A stretch of DNA of 64,000 nt from Stenotrophomonas oahuensis (GTDB taxonomy: Bacteria > Pseudomonadota > Gammaproteobacteria > Xanthomonadales > Xanthomonadaceae): positions 1,426,001 through 1,490,000 of the forward strand of contig NZ_CP115541.1 in assembly GCF_031834595.1 (NCBI RefSeq), given 5' to 3'. Shown here piece by piece: positions 25,389-34,776 of this stretch. The position numbers and the translations under genes are program-made. The stretch's first letter is position 1. Every line of letters starts with the position of its first letter. The notes below the pieces were generated by a model, which saw nothing but the letters and a program-made list of their open reading frames with translations, was not told where the DNA came from and searched no databases.

Positions 25389-25868
25389 TCAACGGGCGCG
25401 ACGCTTGGGTTCGGCGGCCGGCTTGGCAGCTGCGCCCACCTTGGCGTAGGTGCCCTTCAGGGCAACACCGGCCAGAATGGCACCGGCGTAGCATTCGTAG
25501 TCGGTGGTGCTCTTGAATTCGTTCTTCTTGTAGTAGCTGACGATGTCGACCACGGCGTTGGCACCGCGCGACTTGGCACCATCCTGCAGAGCCTTCAGCG
25601 CCGACAGGGCAACCCAGCGGCAGGCTTCTTCGTCGCTCTTGTTGGCAGCGTTGGTCTTCTTGTTGGTGACATCTTCGCCCAGGCGCTGCAGGACGTTGAC
25701 CTTCTGGCCGGCCAGGTAGAACTTCACGCTGCCGTCGATGCCGGCGTCGCGGGCAGTCTGGGAATCCACCAGCTCCTGCAGCGACTGGTGCACCGGGGTG
25801 TCACGGGCCTGTGCGGTGCTGGCAAGGGCGAACAGGGCAACACCGGCGATCAAAGCAAAACGACGCAT
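25389..25868 (-). CDS. Small periplasmic protein, RcsF/YbjQ-like fold suspected
   Basis: 159 residues with a clear signal peptide (MRRFALIAGVALFALASTAQA, cleavage after about residue 21). The mature part has Cys83 and Cys126, likely a disulfide, and a 'SRGANAVVDIVSYYKKNEF' segment that recalls the 'GANAVV' core of YbjQ/RcsF-like proteins. Homologues in xanthomonads often carry an 'excinuclease subunit' label that nothing in this sequence supports. It lies 33 nt after the last pigment-cluster gene on the same strand and could be cotranscribed. The C-terminal 15 residues are Ala/Lys/Arg-rich. Confidence 0.65.
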   Translation of the reverse strand: MRRFALIAGVALFALASTAQARDTPVHQSLQELVDSQTARDAGIDGSVKFYLAGQKVNVLQRLGEDVTNKKTNAANKSDEEACRWVALSALKALQDGAKSRGANAVVDIVSYYKKNEFKSTTDYECYAGAILAGVALKGTYAKVGAAAKPAAEPKRRAR

Positions 25869-25900
25869 ACAACTTTCTCCTTGTTGTTGGGGGGAACGCT

Positions 25901-27142
25901 TCAGTTGGGCCAGCGACGGAAGATCAACGAGGTGTTGATGCCGCCGAAGGCGAAGTTGTTGCTCATCACGTACTCGGGGTGCAGCACGCGCCCTTCGCCA
26001 CGGATGTAATCGAGCTCGCCGCAGCGCGGGTCGACCTGGTCCAGGTTGAGGGTCGGGGCAAACCAGCCTTCGCGCATCATCTCGATGGTGACCCAGGCTT
26101 CAAACGCACCGCAGGCCCCGAGCATGTGGCCGACGTAGCTCTTCAGCGAGCTGATCGGCATGTTCGGCCCGAACACCTGGGTGGTGGCCTGGGTTTCGGC
26201 GATGTCGCCGTGGTCGGTAGCGGTGCCGTGGGCATTCACGTAACCGATCTGTTCGGGCTGGAGGCCGGCATCTTCCAGCGCCAGGCGCATGGCCTGGGCC
26301 ATGGTCTCGCTGGTTGGCTGGGTGACGTGCTGGCCGTCGCTGTTGGTGCCGTAGCCGACCAGTTCGGCGAGGATCGGCGCACCGCGCTCGAGCGCGTGCT
26401 CCAGGTCTTCCAGGATCAGCGTGCCGGCACCTTCGCCCAGCACCAGGCCATCGCGGTCAGCGGCGAACGGGCTGGGCGCGGTCTTGGGGGCGTCGTTCTT
26501 CACGCTGGTGGCGAACAAGGTGTCGAACACCGCCGCTGCGGTGGCGTCGAGCTGTTCGGCACCGCCGCTGACCATCACCGTCTGCTTGCCGCTGCGGATC
26601 GCCTCATAGCCGGCACCGACGCCCTGGCTGCCCGAGGTACAGGCGCTGGACGTGGTGTACACCCGCCCGGTGAGCCCGAAGAACACGCCGATGTTCACCG
26701 GCGAGGTGTGGCTCATCATCTTCAGGTAGGTGGTGGCGCTGATGCCTTCGGTGGTGTTCTCGTTGAGCATGCGCCCGAATTCGGCGGTGGCCTCGTGGCT
26801 ACCCGAAGACGAGCCGTAGGCCACGCCGGTGCGCCCGCTGCGCAGGATCGGATGGCCGAGCAGGCCGGCCGCTTCCAGCGCCAGTTCGGTGGCACGCACC
26901 GACATCACCGCGACCTTGCCCATGCTGCGGGTGGTCTTGCGGTTGTAATGCGGCGGCAGCTCATAGTCTTCGGCCGGCGCGGCCAGGCGGGTGTTGAGGC
27001 CGTCGTAGACCTCCCAGCCGGGGATGTACTGCACCGCGTTCTCGCGGGCGTGCAGGCGGGCACGGATGCTGGGCCAGTCATGCCCCAGCGGGCTGATGGC
27101 GGCAGCACCGGTCACCACCACGCGGCGTTCAATCCGGCTCAT
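25901..27142 (-). CDS. Beta-ketoacyl-ACP synthase (FabF-like), aryl polyene elongation
   Basis: 413 residues, KAS II fold. The Cys-His-His triad is visible: Cys168 (SSACTSGS), His305 (NAHGTATDHGD) and His339 (SYVGHMLGA). It condenses the aryl-ACP or growing polyene with malonyl-ACP, together with the chain-length-factor-like protein encoded at 41606-42346. Its start overlaps the ketoreductase stop (TGATG). It is the last core gene of the minus-strand pigment operon. Confidence 0.88.
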   Translation of the reverse strand: MSRIERRVVVTGAAAISPLGHDWPSIRARLHARENAVQYIPGWEVYDGLNTRLAAPAEDYELPPHYNRKTTRSMGKVAVMSVRATELALEAAGLLGHPILRSGRTGVAYGSSSGSHEATAEFGRMLNENTTEGISATTYLKMMSHTSPVNIGVFFGLTGRVYTTSSACTSGSQGVGAGYEAIRSGKQTVMVSGGAEQLDATAAAVFDTLFATSVKNDAPKTAPSPFAADRDGLVLGEGAGTLILEDLEHALERGAPILAELVGYGTNSDGQHVTQPTSETMAQAMRLALEDAGLQPEQIGYVNAHGTATDHGDIAETQATTQVFGPNMPISSLKSYVGHMLGACGAFEAWVTIEMMREGWFAPTLNLDQVDPRCGELDYIRGEGRVLHPEYVMSNNFAFGGINTSLIFRRWPN

Positions 27143-27873
27143 CAGACCATGCCTCCGTTGACCGAAATGACCTGGCGGGTGATGTAACCGGCCGGTTCGG
27201 AGAGCAGGAAGGCCACGGTGGCCGCCACTTCCTCGGGCTGGCCGAGGCGGCCGGCGGGAATCAGCTTCAGCGCGTGGTCGACGATTTCCTCGTTGATCAT
27301 GTCGGTCTCGATCAGGCCGGGGGCAACGCAGTTGACCGTGATGGCACGGCTGGCCAGTTCCAGCGCCAGCGCCTTGGTCGCGCCGATGATGCCGGCCTTG
27401 GCCGCGCTGTAGTTGGTCTGGCCGCGGTTGCCGACCAGACCGGACACCGACGACAGGGTGACAATGCGGCCGGGCTTGCGCCGGCGCACCATCGGCATCA
27501 CCACCGGGTGCAGCACGTTGTAGAAGCTGTCCAGGTTGGTGTGCACCACCGCATCCCAGTCCTCGGCGGTCATCGCCGGGAACGCGCCATCGCGGGCGAT
27601 GCCGGCATTGCAGACCACCCCGTAGTAAGCGCCATGCGCTTCGATGTCGGCTTCCAGCGTGGCGCGCGCGGTGTCGCGGTCGGCCACGTCGAAGGCCAGC
27701 ACGCGGGCCTTCCGGCCCAGCGCCTGGATCTCAGCGGCCACGGCCTGCGCCTCTTCAATGCGGCTGCGGCAATGCACCACCACGTCGAAGCCGTCGCGCG
27801 CGATGCGCAGCGCCACGGCACGGCCGATACCCCGGCTGGCACCGGTGACCAGCACGGTCAAATTCCCTGTCAT
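27142..27873 (-). CDS. 3-ketoacyl-ACP reductase (FabG-like SDR) of the pigment cluster
   Basis: 243 residues, short-chain dehydrogenase/reductase. The cofactor motif is TGASRGIG (about 9-16) and the active site Tyr/Lys are in YSAAKAG after a conserved Ser (SSVSG). It reduces the beta-keto group in each polyene elongation cycle. It overlaps the dehydratase gene by 4 nt (ATGA) and the ketosynthase gene by 1 nt, showing translational coupling. Confidence 0.88.
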   Translation of the reverse strand: MTGNLTVLVTGASRGIGRAVALRIARDGFDVVVHCRSRIEEAQAVAAEIQALGRKARVLAFDVADRDTARATLEADIEAHGAYYGVVCNAGIARDGAFPAMTAEDWDAVVHTNLDSFYNVLHPVVMPMVRRRKPGRIVTLSSVSGLVGNRGQTNYSAAKAGIIGATKALALELASRAITVNCVAPGLIETDMINEEIVDHALKLIPAGRLGQPEEVAATVAFLLSEPAGYITRQVISVNGGMV

Positions 27874-28331
27874 ACCTCTCCACTCTCCAGATAGGCCATC
27901 GCATCGAGGGGTTCGTACACCGATACGTTGGCAACGGCCAATTCTTCATCGCCGGCCAGAATCCGGCAGGCGAACATTCCGAGCCCATTTTCGCCCATCA
28001 GCTCGCAATTTGCCTCTACCCGCAGGCAAACGCCGGCCGGGAAGGCCGGCCGATGCGCGGTGTAACGGCGGGTGCCGAGCAGAAAGCCGATGGACGGCTC
28101 CCGCCCTTCCTGGCGGGCACGGCACCCGGCCCAGGCGGCAATGGCCTGCGCCATGTATTCCACCCCCACCCAGGCCGGCACGCCGTCAGGCGTCGAGAAC
28201 AGCCCACTGACCGGCACGTCCACTTCCACCGTGATCGATTCCGGTCCCCAGGCAACCACGCGGTCGATCAGGCGCATGCTGTCCTTGTGCGGCAGCACGC
28301 TGTCGATGTCGTCAGGCAGCCACATGCTCAA
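27870..28331 (-). CDS. 3-hydroxyacyl-ACP dehydratase (hotdog) of the pigment cluster
   Basis: 153 residues, single hotdog domain like ApeP-type dehydratases: 'LPHKDSMRLIDRV' at about 13-25 carries the probable catalytic His, followed by the hotdog helix 'VGVEYMAQAIAAWAG'. It should remove water to build the conjugated double bonds. Four-nt overlaps join it to genes on both sides. Confidence 0.82.
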   Translation of the reverse strand: MSMWLPDDIDSVLPHKDSMRLIDRVVAWGPESITVEVDVPVSGLFSTPDGVPAWVGVEYMAQAIAAWAGCRARQEGREPSIGFLLGTRRYTAHRPAFPAGVCLRVEANCELMGENGLGMFACRILAGDEELAVANVSVYEPLDAMAYLESGEV

Positions 28332-29512
28332 CTCCGCGCCAGGGCCAGCACGGCATTGCTGCCGCCGAAGGCGAACGAATGGCTGAGCACGTGCTGCAGC
28401 GGGCGCTGCGCCCGCGAACCCGGGCTGACCAGGGCCAGCGGCGGCAGCGCCTCATCGGCCTGGCCGTCCCAGAAGTGCGCCGGCAGGCACTGTTCCGGGT
28501 TCTCCGCCAGGGTCAGCCAGCACAGCGCGGCCTCGATCGCCCCCGATGCGCCCAGCGTATGGCCGGTCAGCGGCTTGGTGGAACTGGCGGGCACCTGCCC
28601 GCCCAGCACGGTGGCCACGGCCAGGCTTTCCATGGCGTCGTTGTGACCGGTGGCGGTGCCGTGGAGGTTCACGTAGTCGATCTGTTCCGGGGCCAGCCCG
28701 GCACGCTGCAGCGCCTGCTGCATGGCGTCGATGGCCCCCTTGGCCTGCGGGTCGGGTGCCGACATGTGGTGCGCGTCGGAGGATTCACCCCAGCCGGACA
28801 GGCGCACCGGGCCGGGCTCGCGGGTCATCAGGAACAGGGCCGCGCCCTCGCCGATGTTGATGCCGTTGCGGTGGCGCGAGAACGGGTTGCAGCGCGCCGC
28901 CGAGACCGATTCCAGCGCACTGAACCCGGCCACGGTGAAACGGCACAGCGAATCGGCACCGCCGGCCACCACCGCATCCACCACCCCGGCGCGCAGCAGG
29001 CGCGCGGCCGACATCAGCGCCTTGGCGCTGGAGGAACACGCGGTGGAGATCGTCCAGGCCGGGCCACGGCTGTCGATCTGTTCACGCACGAAGCGGGCGC
29101 TGGTGCCCATTTCCTGCTGCGCGTAGTGGAAGTCATCCGGCCAGCGGCCTTCGTCGGCCTGCATGCGCAGGGCGTTTTCCGACTCGCCGATGCCCGAGGT
29201 GCTGGTGCCGACGATGACGGCCACGCGTTCGGCGCCGTAGCGCGCCACCGCGGCATCGACCGCCGGGCGGATCTGCTCCAGCGCGGCAGCGAGCAGCCCG
29301 TTGTTGCGTCCGCGCAGTTCCACCGGCAGCGCCGACAGGTCCGGCAACGGCGTGTGCACTTCGCCCAGCGCCAGCGTGCGGCCAGCGATCAGGGTGTCGT
29401 TCTCGTGCAGGCCGCCGGGCTGGTCGGCGAACAGGCCGGCGCGGGTCTGCGCATGGCCGGAGCCGAGCGCACTGACCACGCCGAGTTCATTCAGGAATAC
29501 CGCGCTGCTCAC
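28328..29512 (-). CDS. Second beta-ketoacyl-ACP synthase of the pigment cluster
   Basis: 394 residues, KAS I/II type with Cys159 (TACSSSAK), a His in LHGTATGHND and a His in LTGHTLGA. In aryl polyene clusters a second ketosynthase is typical and is thought to support early steps or priming. It overlaps the dehydratase and the DUF3261 lipoprotein genes by 4 nt each. Confidence 0.86.
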   Translation of the reverse strand: MSSAVFLNELGVVSALGSGHAQTRAGLFADQPGGLHENDTLIAGRTLALGEVHTPLPDLSALPVELRGRNNGLLAAALEQIRPAVDAAVARYGAERVAVIVGTSTSGIGESENALRMQADEGRWPDDFHYAQQEMGTSARFVREQIDSRGPAWTISTACSSSAKALMSAARLLRAGVVDAVVAGGADSLCRFTVAGFSALESVSAARCNPFSRHRNGINIGEGAALFLMTREPGPVRLSGWGESSDAHHMSAPDPQAKGAIDAMQQALQRAGLAPEQIDYVNLHGTATGHNDAMESLAVATVLGGQVPASSTKPLTGHTLGASGAIEAALCWLTLAENPEQCLPAHFWDGQADEALPPLALVSPGSRAQRPLQHVLSHSFAFGGSNAVLALARS

Positions 29513-30060
29513 AATGCTGCCTGCCCCATATCCAACGATTCGATCACCAGTTCATAGCCTTCGGCGAGGTTGCGCAGGCGTACCCGGCCATCCGGCAGGG
29601 TGTCGCGCTCCAGCCAGGTTTCGCCGTTCTGCTGCAGACGGCGGATGCCATCTGTCTCATCCAGCATCCACCCGGCCGGCAGTACTGCCCGGATGGCATC
29701 GGCCGGCCACAATGAAAACTGAAGGTCGTCCAGCACGCGCTCGCCGCGCACCAGTGGCGGCAGCCACGGCGCACGGGTCTGCTGCAGCTGCCTGCCATCC
29801 CAGACCATACGCACGCCGGTCTGACCCATGGCCTGCACCGCCAGACGGACTTCGTCGTGGTCGGCTTCAAGCAGTGCATCGAGGGTGCGCTCATGGCTGC
29901 CGAAGCGGAACTGCAGGCGCTGCTGCAGCTGCAGCGGTGCCGGCAGCGCCGACGGGGCCAGCTGCAGGGTGGGCAACTGCACCTTGGGCGCAGGCATGCG
30001 GGTGCTGGCACAGGCGGCCAGCCCCACGCACAGCAACAGGGCCAGGATCAGCCGGTGCAC
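29509..30060 (-). CDS. DUF3261 lipoprotein of the pigment cluster
   Basis: 183 residues with a lipoprotein signal: LLLCVGLAAC, lipid-modified Cys at residue 17, followed by ASTRMPAP. The rest matches the DUF3261 type found in aryl polyene clusters (outer-membrane lipoprotein, LolB-like beta fold suspected). It probably takes part in moving the finished pigment to the outer membrane with the LolA-like and MMPL proteins. The start overlaps the FAD oxidoreductase gene by 13 nt. Confidence 0.78.
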   Translation of the reverse strand: MHRLILALLLCVGLAACASTRMPAPKVQLPTLQLAPSALPAPLQLQQRLQFRFGSHERTLDALLEADHDEVRLAVQAMGQTGVRMVWDGRQLQQTRAPWLPPLVRGERVLDDLQFSLWPADAIRAVLPAGWMLDETDGIRRLQQNGETWLERDTLPDGRVRLRNLAEGYELVIESLDMGQAAL

Positions 30061-31322
30061 AGTTCCTCCAGCACACGCAGGCGGCGGCCGCTGTCATCGG
30101 CCACATACGGGTTCTTGGTATCCCAGGCGTAGCCGGCCAGGATCGAGGAGATCATGCGGCGTACGTCGGGCTGCTGTTCGGGGTGGTAGATGATCTTCTG
30201 GAAGCCACCGGCATACCAGGCTTCGACGAAGCGGCGGAAGGTCTTCACACCCGCGCGCAGCGGGATCGCGAAGTTGGCTTCCCAGTCCACCGTCTCACCG
30301 GCGTGTTCGCGCGCCAGGCAGTCGCTGGCCAGCTGCGCCGACTTGAACGCGATGGTGACGCCCGAGGAGAACACCGGGTCGAGGAATTCACCCGCGTTGC
30401 CGAGCAGCGCGTAGCCTTCGCCCCACAGCGAGCTGACATTGGCCGAATAGCCGGTAATGGTGCGCACCGGCAGCACCGCCCATTCGGCGTTCCTCAACAG
30501 GCGGGTGAGGTTGGGATCTTCGCCGACGATGGCCTGCAGCTTATACAGGTCGGTACCGGAATACTTTTCGAAGAAGCTCGGTTCGGCCACCACGCCCAGC
30601 GAGCAGCAGCCGTTGGAGAAGGGAATGGTCCAGTACCACACGTCCACGTGTTCGGGATGGGTGGTGATCAGGATCTTGTTACGGTCAAAGCCGGCATCGG
30701 CCGGAATGTGGTCGCGCACGTGGCAGAAGATCGCGCCACGCACCGGGAAGTTCGACGGCGATTCCAGGTTCAGCAGGCGCGGCAGCAGACGGGCGAAACC
30801 GCTGGCGTCGAGGATGAAGCCGGCTTCGATGGTGTATTCGCTGCCATCCGGGCGGCGCACCTGCACGCGCGCCGGGCGACCGGGCTGCACGGACAGCACT
30901 TCATCGCCGAAGCGCAGTGTCGTGCCCATGCGCTCGGCACCGCGCGCCAGCACGTTGTCGAAGTCGGCACGCTGCACCTGGTAGGTGGTGCCCCAGCCGG
31001 GCGAGAACTTCTCGCGGAAGTCGAACTCGGTGCTGCGCTCGCCGCGCACGAAGGCCGCGCCGTTCTTGTACTGGAAGCCAGCCTGGACCACGTCCTGCAG
31101 CAGCCCGGCCTGCTCGATGTATTCCATGCTCTGCGGCAGCAGGCTTTCGCCGATGGAGAAGCGCGGGAACTGCTGACGCTCGAGCATCAGCACCTGGCGG
31201 CCCTGCTTGCGCAGCATCGCGGCGGCGACCGAACCGGCCGGACCGGCCCCGATGATCAGGATTTCAGTACGTTCCACCGTATCGGTGGATTCAACAGGTG
31301 CGTCATTCACAGCAGCGTTCAT
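30048..31322 (-). CDS. FAD-dependent oxidoreductase, flavin-halogenase-like, of the pigment cluster
   Basis: 424 residues. The N-terminal dinucleotide motif is ILIIGAGPAGSVAAAML (about 21-37), followed by 'ERQQFPRFSIGESLLP', the segment shared by tryptophan-halogenase-like and geranylgeranyl-reductase-like flavoproteins, and the FAD-contact segment GYALLGNAGEFLDPVFSSG. Xanthomonadins are brominated aryl polyenes, so halogenation or hydroxylation of the aryl head is a reasonable role (inference). An AAGGA site precedes the start. A 43-nt gap to the MMPL gene is the largest internal gap on this side of the cluster. Confidence 0.8.
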   Translation of the reverse strand: MNAAVNDAPVESTDTVERTEILIIGAGPAGSVAAAMLRKQGRQVLMLERQQFPRFSIGESLLPQSMEYIEQAGLLQDVVQAGFQYKNGAAFVRGERSTEFDFREKFSPGWGTTYQVQRADFDNVLARGAERMGTTLRFGDEVLSVQPGRPARVQVRRPDGSEYTIEAGFILDASGFARLLPRLLNLESPSNFPVRGAIFCHVRDHIPADAGFDRNKILITTHPEHVDVWYWTIPFSNGCCSLGVVAEPSFFEKYSGTDLYKLQAIVGEDPNLTRLLRNAEWAVLPVRTITGYSANVSSLWGEGYALLGNAGEFLDPVFSSGVTIAFKSAQLASDCLAREHAGETVDWEANFAIPLRAGVKTFRRFVEAWYAGGFQKIIYHPEQQPDVRRMISSILAGYAWDTKNPYVADDSGRRLRVLEELCTG

Positions 31323-31365
31323 CGATACATCCTTGGATCAGCAGCGTGGAGGAGAGGGTGTGTGC

Positions 31366-33744
31366 TTAGTGTGGAGCGTCATGCGGCGGCGGTCTGAACA
31401 GCGGTGAGATCAGCCAGACCAGGCCGATGCCGAACAGCAGGGTGAGCCCGAACGCGCGCAGCGCCGGCGTCGCCGACAGGCCGAGCAGGCCGAACGACAG
31501 CCAAGTGCTGGCCGCGCCGACACACACCGCCAGCCAGGCACTGGCATCGCCGCGGTGTTCGATCAGGAAGATGCCGTAGTCAATCCCCATGCCCAGCAGC
31601 AGCATCAAGGCCAGCACGTTGAACAACTGCAGCGGCTGCCCGAACAGGCCAAGCAGGCCCAGCGTCAGCGCGCCGGCGACCAGGGTCGGGGCGAACACCC
31701 GCCAGGCCTGCGCGCGGTAGCGCCAGTACAGCACCGCGAACACCAGCACGATGCCGACCAGCAGCAGCACGCTCATCAGCTTGCGGTAGTGCTTGAGCAG
31801 CTTGGAGAAATCGGCGGTGCGGTCGACCCAGCGCACGCCGTCGATGCCCTGGGTCTGCGCTTCCAGCAGGGTCAGCGCATCGGCACGCGACAGGTCATCC
31901 ACCATCACCACCGAGGCCATGCCCTGCCCCACCGTGCCCAGCCACAGATGGCGGAACGGCATTGCCACCGGCGAGTCGAGGAAGGCTTGGGCCTGCAGGT
32001 CCTGCGCGGCGTAATCCGGACGCGGCAGGGTTTCGCCGACCGCGTCGCCGACCTGGGCCAGCACCCGTGGCTCGATCGCGCCGGTGAGCGCGGCATCGGC
32101 CTGCTGACGCTGCACCGACGGCAGCCACTCGCTGATCGCGCGGTAGCCGCCGATCTGCTTGTTCGCGGCCAGCACGCGCAGGCGATCCACCAGGGCTTCT
32201 TCGCGTTGCAGCACCTGTTCGGCGCTGTCGCCCTGCACCAGGTAGAACTGCGCCGGGCTGGGCAGCCCGAGCATCTGGCTGATGCGGATCTGCTGGTTGA
32301 TCAGGTCCATCGGCGAGGACTGCAGGCTGCGCAGGTCGTCGTTGGGCTGCAGGCGCAGCATGCCGACCGCGGCGATGAACGCCACCGCACCCAGGAACAG
32401 GCCGACCGGGCGGCGGCCCTGCAGGCGCGGCCAACGCTCCAGGGTGGACCCCAGCCAACGGGCAAAGCGCGTGGTGCGGATCTCGCCGCCGTCCAGCCAC
32501 GGGAACCAGAAGATGACGGTCAGGAAGGCCGCGGCCAGCCCGACCACCGAGAACAGCGCCATCTGGCGCAGCCCCGGGAACGGAGCGAGGCCCAGTGCGA
32601 GATAGGCCAGCGCACTGGTCAGCAGCGCCAGCCACAGGCCGGGCAGCAGGTGGCGCAGCAGCTTCCAGCGCCGGTCAGCCGGTTCGGCCTGGCGCGAGGC
32701 GAACCAGTGGATGCCGTAGTCCTCGGCCACGCCGACCAGCGAGGCACCGAACACCAGGGTAAGCACGTGCACCTTGCCGAACACCAGCACGGTGACCGCC
32801 AGCGCCACGCCACAGCCGATCAGCAGCGATGCGCCGACCAGCAGGATCGGGCGCAGCGAGCGGAACGCCAGCCACACCAGCAGCAGCACCGCGGCCAGCG
32901 AGCCCCAGCCGATGGTGTTGATTTCCCAGTTGGCCTGTACCGCAGCGGCTTCGGCATGCAGCGGCACGCCGGCGCGCAGCACCTCCAGGCCGGGGGCCTT
33001 CTGGGTCGCTGCGGCGGCGGCCTGGTCCAGCAGCAGGTCGATATGACGTTCGCCGTCGAGCTGGAACGCCGAGCCGGTGGTTTCGAACTGCAGGATGGCC
33101 CAGTGCTTGCCGTCGGCCTCGAGCAGGCCGTCGTCGCCCATTTGCAGGCCGGCCCCCTGTGCACGTTCCTGCCACCACTGCGGCCACAGCGACAGCGGGT
33201 CCTGGCCCCAGTCGGTGAGACGCGGTGCGCCCATCGGACCGTACAGCGCGGCCAGTGCGGACTGCGCCAGGGTGTCGGCGGGTTCGGACTGCAGGCGCTG
33301 GCGCTGTTCAGTGGTGAGCAGACGGTCGCGGTACGGGGCGTAGAACGCGCGGGCCTGGTCGAACCAGCCTTCGATGGTGCCGGCTTCCTTCAGCGGGGCA
33401 GAGCCCCGCTCTACGTTGGCCGCGTCACCATCCGGCGTGATGGTGCTGCGGAACGCGGCCTCGGCGGCCTTGGTCTGCGCCGCATCGCTGCTGCCCAGCA
33501 GCACCACGATCTGGCGCGCGTTGACGTCGGCGATACGCCGGGTGACATCGGACAGCAGACGGTCGTGCGCGTCCTGCGGCAACAGCGCGAGGATGTCGGT
33601 ATCAATCCGCGATTCGCTCTTCCACAGCTGCCACTGCTGCACGGCCAGCCCGACCAGCACCAGCAGCCAGGCAATCGCCAGCCAGCGCCACAGGCGCTGC
33701 AGGCGGCCACCGGCGTGGAACGCGTCCTTCAACGACTCATTCAA
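31366..33744 (-). CDS. MMPL-family (RND-like) exporter of the pigment cluster
   Basis: 792 residues with two halves, each starting with one TM helix, a large periplasmic loop and a block of about five TM helices (TM1 22-38; about 270-410; about 660-785). It belongs to the MMPL lipid exporters, expected to move the aryl polyene lipid across the inner membrane. Residues 111-118 (VERGSAPL) are encoded by an in-frame SMAG palindrome at 33392-33414. Its start overlaps the LolA-like gene by 8 nt. Confidence 0.85.
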   Translation of the reverse strand: MNESLKDAFHAGGRLQRLWRWLAIAWLLVLVGLAVQQWQLWKSESRIDTDILALLPQDAHDRLLSDVTRRIADVNARQIVVLLGSSDAAQTKAAEAAFRSTITPDGDAANVERGSAPLKEAGTIEGWFDQARAFYAPYRDRLLTTEQRQRLQSEPADTLAQSALAALYGPMGAPRLTDWGQDPLSLWPQWWQERAQGAGLQMGDDGLLEADGKHWAILQFETTGSAFQLDGERHIDLLLDQAAAAATQKAPGLEVLRAGVPLHAEAAAVQANWEINTIGWGSLAAVLLLVWLAFRSLRPILLVGASLLIGCGVALAVTVLVFGKVHVLTLVFGASLVGVAEDYGIHWFASRQAEPADRRWKLLRHLLPGLWLALLTSALAYLALGLAPFPGLRQMALFSVVGLAAAFLTVIFWFPWLDGGEIRTTRFARWLGSTLERWPRLQGRRPVGLFLGAVAFIAAVGMLRLQPNDDLRSLQSSPMDLINQQIRISQMLGLPSPAQFYLVQGDSAEQVLQREEALVDRLRVLAANKQIGGYRAISEWLPSVQRQQADAALTGAIEPRVLAQVGDAVGETLPRPDYAAQDLQAQAFLDSPVAMPFRHLWLGTVGQGMASVVMVDDLSRADALTLLEAQTQGIDGVRWVDRTADFSKLLKHYRKLMSVLLLVGIVLVFAVLYWRYRAQAWRVFAPTLVAGALTLGLLGLFGQPLQLFNVLALMLLLGMGIDYGIFLIEHRGDASAWLAVCVGAASTWLSFGLLGLSATPALRAFGLTLLFGIGLVWLISPLFRPPPHDAPH
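33392..33414. repeat. SMAG repeat inside the MMPL coding sequence
   Basis: AGCGGGGC-AGA-GCCCCGCT then CTAC; on the coding strand GTAG followed by the palindrome. It is translated in frame, in the first periplasmic loop of the exporter. Same type as the intergenic copy at 7009-7031. Confidence 0.8.
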
Positions 33745-34357
33745 ACTTGCCGCCCTCTTCCGCGCTCAACGCCGCAGGGGTTTCGCTCATGCTGGCGAAG
33801 TGGATGCGGGTGACGTCCTGGTTGGCTTCGGTGATCTCCACCTCGCGCACGTAGCGGTCGCCACTGAGCTTCAGGCCGGTGAACACCTTGCCCAGCATCG
33901 CCGAGCGCGGGCTCAGCTGCATTTTCCAGCCGTTGTTGGGCAGTGCGTCCACTTTCACCGTGAACTGGGCCGACAGTGCCTGCGCGTCACCGCTCATCAG
34001 CGCGAACATGATCGCGTTGACCGATCGCATCGCCGGCTGCTGCTTGGCGTCGAGTTCGACACGGGTGCTGCCGTCGCTCTGGCGGCTCAGGATGCGATCA
34101 CGGGTGACCACCACTTCCGACGGGAACGGCTTGAGCGTGGTCCAGATCACACCGTGGTCCTGGGCCAGCACGAAACGACCCTGCGAACGCAGCGGGTTCT
34201 TGAAACCGGTGACCTGCTTTTCCTGGGTGAAGTCACCGCGCAGCACGCCGACCTTGGCCACGCGCTGCTTGACCAGATCGACATCGGCCGCAGCCGCCAC
34301 GGGTGCGAACACGGACAGCAGGATCAGCACGCCCAGCGTGCGCCACAGACGGCTCAT
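33737..34357 (-). CDS. LolA-like outer-membrane lipoprotein carrier protein of the pigment cluster
   Basis: 206 residues with a signal peptide (RLWRTLGVLILLSVFAPVAAAA, cleavage at about 24) and a LolA-type half-barrel (GDFTQEKQVTGFKNPLRSQG). The start at 34357 forms an ATGA overlap with the thioesterase gene and was chosen over a longer frame that would run into it. It likely carries the hydrophobic pigment through the periplasm. Confidence 0.85.
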   Translation of the reverse strand: MSRLWRTLGVLILLSVFAPVAAAADVDLVKQRVAKVGVLRGDFTQEKQVTGFKNPLRSQGRFVLAQDHGVIWTTLKPFPSEVVVTRDRILSRQSDGSTRVELDAKQQPAMRSVNAIMFALMSGDAQALSAQFTVKVDALPNNGWKMQLSPRSAMLGKVFTGLKLSGDRYVREVEITEANQDVTRIHFASMSETPAALSAEEGGKFE

Positions 34358-34776
34358 TGCACTTCCACTCCCAGACGGTCCCACAGCACGGACGGGCACA
34401 GGTACAGCATTTCGTTGGTGGCCGCGTCGACCGCGACCTGGATGGTGTGGGCGCGGGTCAGCACCTGGTCGCTGCCGGCGTCGCGGATCTCATAGACGAT
34501 CTTCAGCCGGTTTTCCCATTCGGTGATGGTGGCGCGCACCACCAGCTGCTGGCCGTACAGCAGCGGCCGGATGTACTTCACCCGCGCATCGACCACCGGC
34601 CACAGGTAGCCGGACTCACGCATCTGCGGGTAGTCGTAGTCGTAGCGCTGCAGCAGGGCGCAGCGCGCGACTTCGAAATACTTGAAGTAGTTGCCGTGCC
34701 ACACCACGTGCATGGGATCGCAGTCGTGGAAGGTGGGTGACAGGGCGACGTCAAAGCTCAGATCAGGCAGGGTCAT
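34354..34776 (-). CDS. Acyl-CoA/ACP thioesterase (4HBT, YbgC/FadM-like) of the pigment cluster
   Basis: 140 residues, single hotdog domain with the 4-hydroxybenzoyl-CoA thioesterase signature 'DCDPMHVVWHGNYFKYFE' at about 19-36, the first Asp being the probable catalytic residue. The start at 34776 was preferred because a longer frame would sit inside the upstream ammonia-lyase gene; the overlap is then 14 nt. It could release the polyene acid or edit mis-primed ACP. Confidence 0.82.
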   Translation of the reverse strand: MTLPDLSFDVALSPTFHDCDPMHVVWHGNYFKYFEVARCALLQRYDYDYPQMRESGYLWPVVDARVKYIRPLLYGQQLVVRATITEWENRLKIVYEIRDAGSDQVLTRAHTIQVAVDAATNEMLYLCPSVLWDRLGVEVQ

